From NCBI RefSeq assembly GCF_048569485.1, contig NC_134354.1:88811825-88875824 (forward strand): a stretch of 64,000 nucleotides of DNA, given 5' to 3'. Under the pieces are notes generated by a model that was not told the origin of the DNA, did no database searches, and saw only the letters and a program-made list of their open reading frames with translations. Shown one piece after another: positions 52,728 through 64,000 of the stretch; positions within the stretch are counted from its first letter, which is position 1, and the number at the start of each line of letters is the position of its first letter. Source of the DNA: Anomaloglossus baeobatrachus. Its lineage: Eukaryota > Chordata > Amphibia > Anura > Aromobatidae. The position numbers and the translations under genes are program-made.

Positions 52728-55700
52728 CAAGGGGACTCCAAGCAGAGTCTCCCTTTTTTCCAAAAATTGGGCCACACAGACACCCACCCCATCAGTGGCA
52801 GCACTTGGGCCCTAGTTGCAAACAGGATGTTTTGATTTGCATCAAGCACATTCAAAAATACGCCATAATTAACCGTCCCCAGCATGACACCGGGGTAGGT
52901 AGATAAAGTCTTTGCCCCACATGACTTGTTCATCTTGGCTTCTTTTAAAAACAATGTAAGCAAGGGTTACTCCAAGCGGAGTCTCCCTTTTTTTCCAAAA
53001 ATTGTGCCCCACACACACCCACCCATTCAGTGGCAGCACTTGTGCCCTAGTTGTACACTTCACAGCTAGATTTGCATCAAGCACATTCAAAAATACGCCA
53101 TAATTAACCGTCCCCAGCATGACACCAGGGTAGGTAGCAAAGTCTTTCCTGACCCCAGCTCTGTTCATCTTGGCTTCTTTTAAAAACACAGCAAGCAAGG
53201 GTTACTCCAAGCGGAGTCTCCCTTTTTTCCAAAAATTGGGCCCCACACACACCCACCCCATCAGTGGCAGCACTTGTGCCCTAGTTGTACACTTCACAGC
53301 TAGATTTGCATCAAGCACATTCAAAAATACGCCATAAATAACCGTCCCCAGCATGACACCAGGGTAGGTAGCAAAGTCTTTCCTGATCCCAGCTCTGTTC
53401 ATCTTGGCTTCTTTTAAAAACAATGTAAGCAAGGGTTACTCCAAGCGGAGTCTCCCTTTTTTCCAAAAATTGTGCCCCACACACACCCACCCATTCAGTG
53501 GCAGCACTTGTGCCCTAGTTGTACACTTCACAGCTAGATTTGCATCAAGCACATTAAAAAATACGCCATAATTAACCGTCCCCAGCATGACACCGGGGTA
53601 GGTAGATAAAGTCTTTGCTGACCCATGACTTGTTCATCTTGGCTTCTTTTAAAAACAATGTAAGCAAGGGTTACTCCAAGCGGAGTCTCCCTTTTTTTCC
53701 AAAAATTGTGCCCCACACACACCCACCCATTCAGTGGCAGCACTTGTGCCCTAGTTGTACACTTCACAGCTAGATTTGCATCAAGCACATTCAAAAATAC
53801 GCCATAATTAACCGTCCCCAGCATGACACCAGGGTAGGTAGCAAAGTCTTTCCTGATCCCAGCTCTGTTCATCTTGGCTTCTTTTAAAAACAATGTAAGC
53901 AAGGGTTACTCCAAGCGGAGTCTCCCTTTTTTCCAAAAATTGGGCCACACAGACACCCACCCCATCAGTGGCAGCACTTGGGCCCTAGTTGCAAACAGGA
54001 TGTTTTGATTTGCATCAAGCACATTCAAAAATACGCCATAATTAACCGTCCCCAGCATGACACCGGGGTAGGTAGATAAAGTCTTTGCTGACCCATGACT
54101 TGTTCATCTTGGCTTCTTTTAAAAACAATGTAAGCAAGGGTTACTCCAAGCGGAGTCTCCCTTTTTTTCCAAAAATTGTGCCCCACACACACCCACCCAT
54201 TCAGTGGCAGCACTTGTGCCCTAGTTGTACACTTCACAGCTAGATTTGCATCAAGCACATTCAAAAATACGCCATAATTAACCGTCCCCAGCATGACACC
54301 AGGGTAGGTAGCAAAGTCTTTCCTGATCCCAGCTCTGTTCATCTTGGCTTCTTTTAAAAACAATGTAAGCAAGGGTTACTCCAAGCGGAGTCTCCCTTTT
54401 TTCCAAAAATTGGGCCACACAGACACCCACCCCATCAGTGGCAGCACTTGGGCCCTAGTTGCAAACAGGATGTTTTGATTTGCATCAAGCACATTCAAAA
54501 ATACGCCATAATTAACCGTCCCCAGCATGACACCAGGGTAGGTAGCAAAGTCTTTCCTGATCCCAGCTCTGTTCATCTTGGCTTCTTTTAAAAACAATGT
54601 AAGCAAGGGTTACTCCAAGCGGAGTCTCCCTTTTTTCCAAAAATTGGGCCACACAGACACCCACCCCATCAGTGGCAGCACTTGGGCCCTAGTTGCAAAC
54701 AGGATGTTTTGATTTGCATCAAGCACATTCAAAAATACGCCATAATTAACCGTCCCCAGCATGACACCGGGGTAGGTAAATAAAGTCTTTGCTGACCCAT
54801 GACTTGTTCATCTTGGCTTCTTTTAAAAACAATGTAAGCAAGGGTTACTCCAAGCGGAGTCTCCCTTTTTTCCAAAAATTGGGCCACACAGACACCCACC
54901 CCATCAGTGGCAGCACTTGGGCCCTAGTTGCAAACAGGATGTTTTGATTTGCATCAAGCACATTCAAAAATACGCCATAATTAACCGTCCCCAGCATGAC
55001 ACCGGGGTAGGTAGCAAAGTCTTTCCTGATCCCAGCTCTGTTCATCTTGGCTTCTTTTAAAAACAATGTAAGCAAGGGTTACTCCAAGCGGAGTCTCCCT
55101 TTTTTCCAAAAATTGGGCCACACAGACACCCACCCCATCAGTGGCAGCACTTGGGCCCTAGTTGCAAACAGGATGTTTTGATTTGCATCAAGCACATTCA
55201 AAAATACGCCATAATTAACCGTCCCCAGCATGACACCGGGGTAGGTAGATAAAGTCTTTGCTGACCCATGACTTGTTCATCTTGGCTTCTTTTAAAAACA
55301 ATGTAAGCAAGGGTTACTCCAAGCGGAGTCTCCCTTTTTTTCCAAAAATTGTGCCCCACACACACCCACCCATTCAGTGGCAGCACGTGTGCCCTAGTTG
55401 TACACTTCACAGCTAAATTTGCATCAAGCACATTCAAAAATACGCCATAATTAACCGTCCCCAGCATGACACCAGGGTAGGTAGCAAAGTCTTTCCTGAT
55501 CCCAGCTCTGTTCATCTTGGCTTCTTTTAAAAACAATGTAAGCAAGGGTTACTCCAAGCGGAGTCTCCCTTTTTTTCCAAAAATTGTGCCTCACACACAC
55601 CCACCCATTCAGTGGCAGCACTTGTGCCCTAGTTGTACACTTCACAGCTAGATTTGCATCAAGCACATTCAAAAATACGCCATAATTAACCGTCCCCAGC

Positions 55701-58700
55701 ATGACACCAGGGTAGGTAGCAAAGTCTTTCCTGATCCCAGCTCTGTTCATCTTGGCTTCTTTTAAAAACAATGTAAGCAAGGGTTACTCCAAGCGGAGTC
55801 TCCCTTTTTTCCAAAAATTGGGCCACACAGACACCCAATCCATCAGTGGCAGCACTTGGGCCCTAGTTGCAAACAGGATGTTTTGATTTGCATCAAGCAC
55901 ATTCAAAAATATGCCATAATTAGCCGTCCCCAGCATGACACCGGGGTAGGTAGATAAAGTCTTTGCTGACCCATGACTTGTTCATCTTGGCTTCTTTTAA
56001 AAACAATGTAAGCAAGGGTTACTCCAAGCGGAGTCTCCCTTTTTTCCAAAAATTGGGCCACACAGACACCCACCCCATCAGTGGCAGCACTTGGGCCCTA
56101 GTTGCAAACAGGATGTTTTGATTTGCATCAAGCACATTCAAAAATACGCCATAATTAACCGTCCCCAGCATGACACCGGGGTAGGTAGATAAAGTCTTTG
56201 CTGGCCCATGACTTGTTCATCTTGGCTTCTTTTAAAAACAATGTAAGCAAGGGTTACTCCAAGCGGAGTCTCCCTTTTTTTCCAAAAATTGTGCCCCACA
56301 CACACCCACCCATTCAGTGGCAGCACTTGTGCCCTAGTTGTACACTTCACAGCTAGATTTGCATCAAGCACATTCAAAAATACGCCATAATTAACCGTCC
56401 CCAGCATGACACCAGGGTAGGTAGCAAAGTCTTTCCTGATCCCAGCTCTGTTCATCTTGGCTTCTTTTAAAAACAATGTAAGCAAGGGTTACTCCAAGCG
56501 GAGTCTCCCTTTTTTTCCAAAAATTGTGCCCCACACACACCCACCCATTCAGTGGCAGCACTTGTGCCCTAGTTGTACACTTCACAGCTAGATTTGCATC
56601 AAGCACATTCAAAAATACGCCATAATTAACCGTCCCCAGCATGACACCAGGGTAGGTAGCAAAGTCTTTCCTGATCCCAGCTCTGTTCATCTTGGCTTCT
56701 TTTAAAAACAATGTAAGCAAGGGTTACTCCAAGCGGAGTCTCCCTTTTTTCCAAAAATTGGGCCACACAGACACCCACTCCATCAGTGGCAGCACTTGGG
56801 CCCTAGTTGCAAACAGGATGTTTTGATTTGCATCAAGCACATTCAAAAATACGCCATAATTAACCGTCCCCAGCATGACACCGGGGTAGGTAGATAAAGT
56901 CTTTGCTGACCCATGACTTGTTCATCTTGGCTTCTTTTAAAAACAATGTAAGCAAGGGTTACTCCAAGCGGAGTCTCCCTTTTTTCCAAAAATTGGGCCA
57001 CACAGACACCCACCCCATCAGTGGCAGCACTTGGGCCCTAGTTGCAAACAGGATGTTTTGATTTGCATCAAGCACATTCAAAAATACGCCATAATTAACC
57101 GTCCCCAGCATGACACCGGGGTAGGTAGATAAAGTCTTTGCTGACCCATGACTTGTTCATCTTGGCTTCTTTTAAAAACAATGTAAGCAAGGGTTACTCC
57201 AAGCGGAGTCTCCCTTTTTTTCCAAAAATTGTGCCCCACACACACCCACCCATTCAGTGGCAGCACGTGTGCCCTAGTTGTACACTTCACAGCTAGATTT
57301 GCATCAAGCACATTCAAAAATACGCCATAATTAACCGTCCCCAGCAGGACACCAGGGTAGGTAGCAAAGTCTTTCCTGATCCCAGCTCTGTTCATCTTGG
57401 CTTCTTTTAAAAACAATGTAAGCAAGGGTTACTCCAAGCGGAGTCTCCCTTTTTTTACAAAAATTGTGCCCCACACACACCCACCCATTCAGTGGCAGCA
57501 CTTGTGCCCTAGTTGTACACTTCACAGCTAGATTTGCATCAAGCACATTCAAAAATACGCCATAATTAACCGTCCCCAGCATGACACCAGGGTAGGTAGC
57601 AAAGTCTTTCCTGATCCCAGCTCTGTTCATCTTGGCCTCTTTTAAAAACAATGTAAGCAAGGGTTACTCCAAGCGGAGTCTCCCTTTTTTTACAAAAATT
57701 GTGCCCCACACACACCCACCCATTCAGTGGCAGCACTTGTGCCCTAGTTGTACACTTCACAGCTAGATTTGCATCAAGCACATTCAAAAATACGCCATAA
57801 TTAACCGTCCCCAGCATGACACCAGGGTAGGTAGCAAAGTCTTTCCTGATCCCAGCTCTGTTCATCTTGGCTTCTTTTAAAAACAATGTAAGCAAGGGTT
57901 ACTCCAAGCGGAGTCTCCCTTTTTTCCAAAAATTGGGCCACACAGACACCCACCCCATCAGTGGCAGCACTTGGGCCCTAGTTGCAAACAGGATGTTTTG
58001 ATTTGCATCAAGCACATTCAAAAATACGCCATAATTAACCGTCCCCAGCATGACACCGGGGTAGGTAGATAAAGTCTTTGCTGACCCATGACTTGTTCAT
58101 CTTGGCTTCTTTTAAAAACAATGTAAGCAAGGGTTACTCCAAGCGGAGTCTCCCTTTTTTTTCCAAAAATTGTGCCCCACACACACCCACCCATTCAGTG
58201 GCAGCACTTGTGCCCTAGTTGTACACTTCACAGCTAGATTTGCATCAAGCACATTCAAAAATACGCCATAATTAACCGTCCCCAGTATGACACCAGGGTA
58301 GGTAGCAAAGTCTTTCCTGATCCCAGCTCTGTTCATCTTGGCTTCTTTTAAAAACAATGTAAGCAAGGGTTACTCCAAGCGGAGTCTCCCTTTTTTCCAA
58401 AAATTGGGCCACACAGACACCCAACCCATCAGTGGCAGCACTTGGGCCCTAGTTGCAAACAGGATGTTTTGATTTGCATCAAGCACATTCAAAAATATGC
58501 CATAATTAGCCGTCCCCAGCATGACACCGAGGTAGGTAGATAAAGTCTTTGCTGACCCATGACTTGTTCATCTTGGCTTCTTTTAAAAACAATGTAAGCA
58601 AGGGTTACTCCAAGCGGAGTCTCCCTTTTTTCCAAAAATTGGGCCACACAGACACCCACCCCATCAGTGGCAGCACTTGGGCCCTAGTTGCAAACAGGAT

Positions 58701-61700
58701 GTTTTGATTTGCATCAAGCACATTCATAAATACGCCATAATTAACCGTCCCCAGCATGACACCAGGGTAGGTAGCAAAGTCTTTCCTGATCCCAGCTCTG
58801 TTCATCTTGGCTTCTTTTAAAAACAATGTAAGCAAGGGTTACTCCAAGCGGAGTCTCCCTTTTTTCCAAAAATTGGGCCACACAGACACCCACCCCATCA
58901 GTGGCAGCACTTGGGCCCTAGTTGCAAACAGGATGTTTTGATTTGCATCAAGCACATTCAAAAATACGCCATAATTAACCGTCCCCAGCATGACACCGGG
59001 GTAGGTAGATAAAGTCTTTGCTGACCCATGACTTGTTCATCTTGGCTTCTTTTAAAAACAATGTAAGCAAGGGTTACTCCAAGCGGAGTCTCCCTTTTTT
59101 TCCAAAAATTGTGCCCCACACACACCCACCCATTCAGTGGCAGCACGTGTGCCCTAGTTGTACACTTCACAGCTAGATTTGCATCAAGCACATTCAAAAA
59201 TACGCCATAATTAACCGTCCCCAGCAGGACACCAGGGTAGGTAGCAAAGTCTTTCCTGATCCCAGCTCTGTTCATCTTGGCTTCTTTTAAAAACAATGTA
59301 AGCAAGGGTTACTCCAAGCGGAGTCTCCCTTTTTTTACAAAAATTGTGCCCAACACACACCCACCCATTCAGTGGCAGCACTTGTGCCCTAGTTGTACAC
59401 TTCACAGCTAGATTTGCATCAAGCACATTCAAAAATACGCCATAATTAACCGTCCCCAGCATGACACCAGGGTAGGTAGCAAAGTCTTTCCTGATCCCAG
59501 CTCTGTTCATCTTGGCCTCTTTTAAAAACAATGTAAGCAAGGGTTACTCCAAGCGGAGTCTCCCTTTTTTTACAAAAATTGTGCCCCACACACACCCACC
59601 CATTCAGTGGCAGCACTTGTGCCCTAGTTGTACACTTCACAGCTAGATTTGCATCAAGCACATTCAAAAATACGCCATAATTAACCGTCCCCAGCATGAC
59701 ACCAGGGTAGGTAGCAAAGTCTTTCCTGATCCCAGCTCTGTTCATCTTGGCTTCTTTTAAAAACAATGTAAGCAAGGGTTACTCCAAGCGGAGTCTCCCT
59801 TTTTTCCAAAAATTGGGCCACACAGACACCCACCCCATCAGTGGCAGCACTTGGGCCCTAGTTGCAAACAGGATGTTTTGATTTGCATCAAGCACATTCA
59901 AAAATACGCCATAATTAACCGTCCCCAGCATGACACCGGGGTAGGTAGATAAAGTCTTTGCTGACCCATGACTTGTTCATCTTGGCTTCTTTTAAAAACA
60001 ATGTAAGCAAGGGTTACTCCAAGCGGAGTCTCCCTTTTTTTCCAAAAATTGTGCCCCACACACACCCACCCATTCAGTGGCAGCACTTGTGCCCTAGTTG
60101 TACACTTCACAGCTAGATTTGCATCAAGCACATTCAAAAATACGCCATAATTAACCGTCCCCAGCATGACACCAGGGTAGGTAGCAAAGTCTTTCCTGAT
60201 CCCAGCTCTGTTCATCTTGGCTTCTTTTAAAAACAATGTAAGCAAGGGTTACTCCAAGCGGAGTCTCCCTTTTTTCCAAAAATTGGGCCACACAGACACC
60301 CAACCCATCAGTGGCAGCACTTGGGCCCTAGTTGCAAACAGGATGTTTTGATTTGCATCAAGCACATTCAAAAATATGCCATAATTAGCCGTCCCCAGCA
60401 TGTCACCGAGGTAGGTAGATAAAGTCTTTGCTGACCCATGACTTGTTCATCTTGGCTTCTTTTAAAAACAATGTAAGCAAGGGTTACTCCAAGCGGAGTC
60501 TCCCTTTTTTCCAAAAATTGGGCCACACAGACACCCACCCCATCAGTGGCAGCACTTGGGCCCTAGTTGCAAACAGGATGTTTTGATTTGCATCAAGCAC
60601 ATTCAAAAATACGCCATAATTAACCGTCCCCAGCATGACACCAGGGTAGGTAGCAAAGTCTTTCCTGATCCCAGCTCTGTTCATCTTGGCTTCTTTTAAA
60701 AACAATGTAAGCAAGGGTTACTCCAAGCGGAGTCTCCCTTTTTTCCAAAAATTGGGCCACACAGACACCCACCCCATCAGTGGCAGCACTTGGGCCCTAG
60801 TTGCAAACAGGATGTTTTGATTTGCATCAAGCACATTCAAAAATACGCCATAATTAACCGTCCCCAGCATGACACCGGGGTAGGTAGATAAAGTCTTTGC
60901 TGACCCATGACTTGTTCATCTTGGCTTCTTTTAAAAACAATGTAAGCAAGGGTTACTCCAAGCGGAGTCTCCCTTTTTTTCCAAAAATTGTGCCCCACAC
61001 ACACCCACCCATTCAGTGGCAGCACTTGTGCCCTAGTTGTACACTTCACAGCTAGATTTGCATCAAGCACATTCAAAAATACGCCATAATTAACCGTCCC
61101 CAGCATGACACCAGGGTAGGTAGCAAAGTCTTTCATGATCCCAGCTCTGTTCATCTTGGCTTCTTTTAAAAACAATGTAAGCAAGGGTTACTCCAAGCGG
61201 AGTCTCCCTTTTTTCCAAAAATTGGGCCACACAGACACCCACCCCATCAGTGGCAGCACTTGGGCCCTAGTTGCAAACAGGATGTTTTGATTTGCATCAA
61301 GCACATTCAAAAATACGCCATAATTAACCGTCCCCAGCATGACACCGGGGTAGGTAGATAAAGTCTTTGCTGACCCATGACTTGTTCATCTTGGCTTCTT
61401 TTAAAAACAATGTAAGCAGGGGTTACTCCAAGCGGAGTCTCCCTTTTTTCCAAAAATTGGGCCACACAGACACCCACCCCATCAGTGGCAGCACTTGGGC
61501 CCTAGTTGCAAACAGGATGTTTTGATTTGCATCAAGCACATTCAAAAATACGCCATAATTAACCGTCCCCAGCATGACACCGGGGTAGGTAGCAAAGTCT
61601 TTCCTGATCCCAGCTCTGTTCATCTTGGCTTCTTTTAAAAACAATGTAAGCAAGGGTTACTCCAAGCGGAGTCTCCCTTTTTTCCAAAAATTGGGCCACA

Positions 61701-64000
61701 CAGACACCCACCCCATCAGTGGCAGCACTTGGGCCCTAGTTGCAAACAGGATGTTTTGATTTGCATCAAGCACATTCAAAAATACGCCATAATTAACCGT
61801 CCCCAGCATGACACCGGGGTAGGTAGATAAAGTCTTTGCTGACCCATGACTTGTTCATCTTGGCTTCTTTTAAAAACAATGTAAGCAAGGGTTACTCCAA
61901 GCGGAGTCTCCCTTTTTTTCCAAAAATTGTGCCCCACACACACCCACCCATTCAGTGGCAGCACTTGTGCCCTAGTTGTACACTTCACAGCTAGATTTGC
62001 ATCAAGCACATTCAAAAATACGCCATAATTAACCGTCCCCAGCATGACACCAGGGTAGGTAGCAAAGTCTTTCCTGATCCCAGCTCTGTTCATCTTGGCT
62101 TCTTTTAAAAACAATGTAAGCAAGGGTTACTCCAAGCGGAGTCTCCCTTTTTTCCAAAAATTGGGCCACACAGACACCCACCCCATCAGTGGCAGCACTT
62201 GGGCCTTAGTTGCAAACAGGATGTTTTGATTTGCATCAAGCACATTCAAAAATACGCCATAATTAACCGTCCCCAGCATGACACCGGGGTAGGTAGATAA
62301 AGTCTTTGCTGACCCATGACTTGTTCATCTTGGCTTCTTTTAAAAACAATGTAAGCAAGGGTTACTCCAAGCGGAGTCTCCCTTTTTTCCAAAAATTGGG
62401 CCACACAGACACCCACCCCATCAGTGGCAGCACTTGGGCCCTAGTTGCAAACAGGATGTTTTGATTTGCATCAAGCACATTCAAAAATACGCCATAATTA
62501 GCCGTCCCCAGCATGACACCGGGGTAGGTAGATAAAGTCTTTGCTGACCCATGACTTGTTCATCTTGGCTTCTTTTAAAAACTATGTAAGCAAGGGTTAC
62601 TCCAAGCGGAGTCTCCCTTTTTTTCCAAAAATTGTGCCCCACACACACCCACCCATTCAGTGGCAGCACTTGTGCCCTAGTTGTACACTTCACAGCTAGA
62701 TTTGCATCAAGCACATTCAAAAATACGCCATAATTAACCGTCCCCAGCATGACACCAGGGTAGGTAGCAAAGTCTTTCCTGATCCCAGCTCTGTTCATCT
62801 TGGCTTCTTTTAAAAACAATGTAAGCAAGGGTTACTCCAAGCGGAGTCTCCCTTTTTTTCCAAAAATTGTGCCCCACACACACCCACCCATTCAGTGGCA
62901 GCACTTGTGCCCTAGTTGTACACTTCACAGCTAGATTTGCATCAAGCACATTCAAAAATACGCCATAATTAACCGTCCCCAGCATGACACCAGGGTAGGT
63001 AGCAAAGTCTTTCCTGATCCCAGCTCTGTTCATCTTGGCTTCTTTTAAAAACAATGTAAGCAAGGGTTACTCCAAGCGGAGTCTCCCTTTTTTCCAAAAA
63101 TTGGGCCACACAGACACCCACTCCATCAGTGGCAGCACTTGGGCCCTAGTTGCAAACAGGATGTTTTGATTTGCATCAAGCACATTCAAAAATACGCCAT
63201 AATTAACCGTCCCCAGCATGACACCGGGGTAGGTAGATAAAGTCTTTGCTGACCCATGACTTGTTCATCTTGGCTTCTTTTAAAAACAATGTAAGCAAGG
63301 GTTACTCCAAGCGGAGTCTCCCTTTTTTTCCAAAAATTGTGCCCCACACACACCCACCCATTCAGTGGCAGCACTTGTGCCCTAGTTGTACACTTCACAG
63401 CTAGATTTGCATCAAGCACATTCAAAAATACGCCATAATTAACCGTCCCCAGCATGACACCAGGGTAGGTAGCAAAGTCTTTCCTGATCCCAGCTCTGTT
63501 CATCTTGGCTTCTTTTAAAAACAATGTAAGCAAGGGTTACTCCAAGCGGAGTCTCCCTTTTTTCCAAAAATTGGGCCACACAGACACCCACCCCATCAGT
63601 GGCAGCACTTGGGCCCTAGTTGCAAACAGGATGTTTTGATTTGCATCAAGCACATTCAAAAATACGCCATAATTAACCGTCCCCAGCATGACACCGGGGT
63701 AGGTAGATAAAGTCTTTGCTGACCCATGACTTGTTCATCTTGGCTTCTTTTAAAAACAATGTAAGCAAGGGTTACTCCAAGCGGAGTCTCCCTTTTTTTC
63801 CAAAAATTGTGCCCCACACACACCCACCCATTCAGTGGCAGCACTTGTGCCCTAGTTGTACACTTCACAGCTAGATTTGCATCAAGCACATTCAAAAATA
63901 CGCCATAATTAACCGTCCCCAGCATGACACCAGGGTAGGTAGCAAAGTCTTTCCTGATCCCAGCTCTGTTCATCTTGGCTTCTTTTAAAAACAATGTAAG
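52728..64000. repeat. Satellite array: about 48 monomers of ~235 bp
   Basis: The array runs to the window end. Monomers occur in two main types that differ in both halves. Type A has CACAGACACCC, CAAACAGGATGTTTTG and GTAGATAAAG; type B has CCACACACACCC, TACACTTCACAGCTAG and GTAGCAAAGTC. Both are 235 bp, and A-left/B-right hybrids are 234 bp (for example 54372-54605, 54841-55074, 58601-58834, 60480-60713, 61419-61652). One B-left/A-right hybrid is at 53432-53666. The first three units are the most divergent. No CENP-B-box-like sequence was seen. Confidence 0.95.
56955..60713. repeat. Duplicated 8-monomer (1.88-kb) higher-order block
   Basis: 56955-58834 and 58835-60713 have the same order: A, B, B, B, A, B, A (with ATGCC/TAGCC variants), A/B hybrid. 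Shared private variants include CAGCACGTGTGCC and CCAGCAGGACACC in the second monomer, TTTACAAAAATTG in the third and fourth, and GGCCTC for GGCTTC in the third. The copies differ in total length by one base, from one extra T near 58151-58158. Confidence 0.9.

Larger units (their letters stand above)
50735..64000. mobile_element. Dispersed element with an internal 235-bp satellite array (right end outside the window)
   Basis: It starts abruptly inside the retroviral RT gene with TAGAGATGAGCGAACCTC. A ~125-bp CpG- and TTCGA-rich terminus runs to 50862, then after the gypsy insertion (50863-52525) continues as a ~200-bp lead (52526-52727, CACAAACACATAAAAACACC on) into the tandem array. That the array belongs to the element is inferred from continuity across the gypsy target duplication. 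Large elements with internal tandem repeats are known in Xenopus (the 1723 family), a possible parallel. Confidence 0.6.

Noticed and set aside
52637-63994. Dozens of near-identical 76-115-codon minus-strand open frames in the satellite
   Set aside because: The monomer is 235 bp, not a multiple of three, so the frame rotates and each frame just reads repeat sequence; there is no promoter, start context or domain.
52728-64000. CRISPR-like regular repeat spacing
   Set aside because: Units are 235 bp and nearly identical end to end, with no short repeat/unique spacer pattern; this is a eukaryotic satellite.

Overview
The window looks like repeat-rich nuclear DNA from an amphibian, most likely a frog with a large genome. 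The evidence is the repeat content: DIRS elements, several Tc1/mariner families, L1 and CR1/L2-like LINEs, Penelope-like debris, many short MITEs ending in (T)TCACAC-type inverted repeats, and an amphibian-style satellite. No bacterial operon, CRISPR array or other prokaryotic feature is present.

Layout. 1-1802: abutting and nested MITEs. 1816-10104: a 5'-truncated L1 split by a tandem-repeat element (1869-8603, 14-bp target duplication), itself split by a DIRS element (2238-7927). Just downstream, 10182-10330 looks like the last exon of an unidentified host gene. 11640-25620: a Tc1 copy split by a second Tc1 (12430-25591), which carries a second DIRS (12629-18432), a MITE and a 5.3-kb L1 (20138-25480). 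25600-29633: two more Tc1 copies, one cut by a LINE tail and two Penelope/retrozyme-type inserts, one of which carries a hammerhead-ribozyme-like motif. 29634-29933: a 300-bp palindrome. 30543-38323: MITEs and a decayed DIRS. 38326-39919: an almost intact Tc1. 40986-41342: a hAT-type MITE. 43772-44544: the clearest host gene, an intron-containing divergent histone H2A variant. 45180-48110: LINE and Penelope-like fragments. 48600-50734: a retrovirus fossil. 50735-64000: an interspersed element whose interior has grown into more than 11 kb of 235-bp satellite, interrupted near its left end by a gutted Ty3/gypsy element.

The main host signals are the H2A variant and the small terminal exon; nearly everything else is mobile DNA. 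Target-site duplications at many boundaries allow the insertions to be ordered in time. The most unusual items are the H2A variant (N-terminal extension, intron after the fourth coding base, SQKF tail), the satellite with its higher-order repeat structure inside a dispersed element, the hammerhead-like relic, and the multi-level nests with readable junctions.
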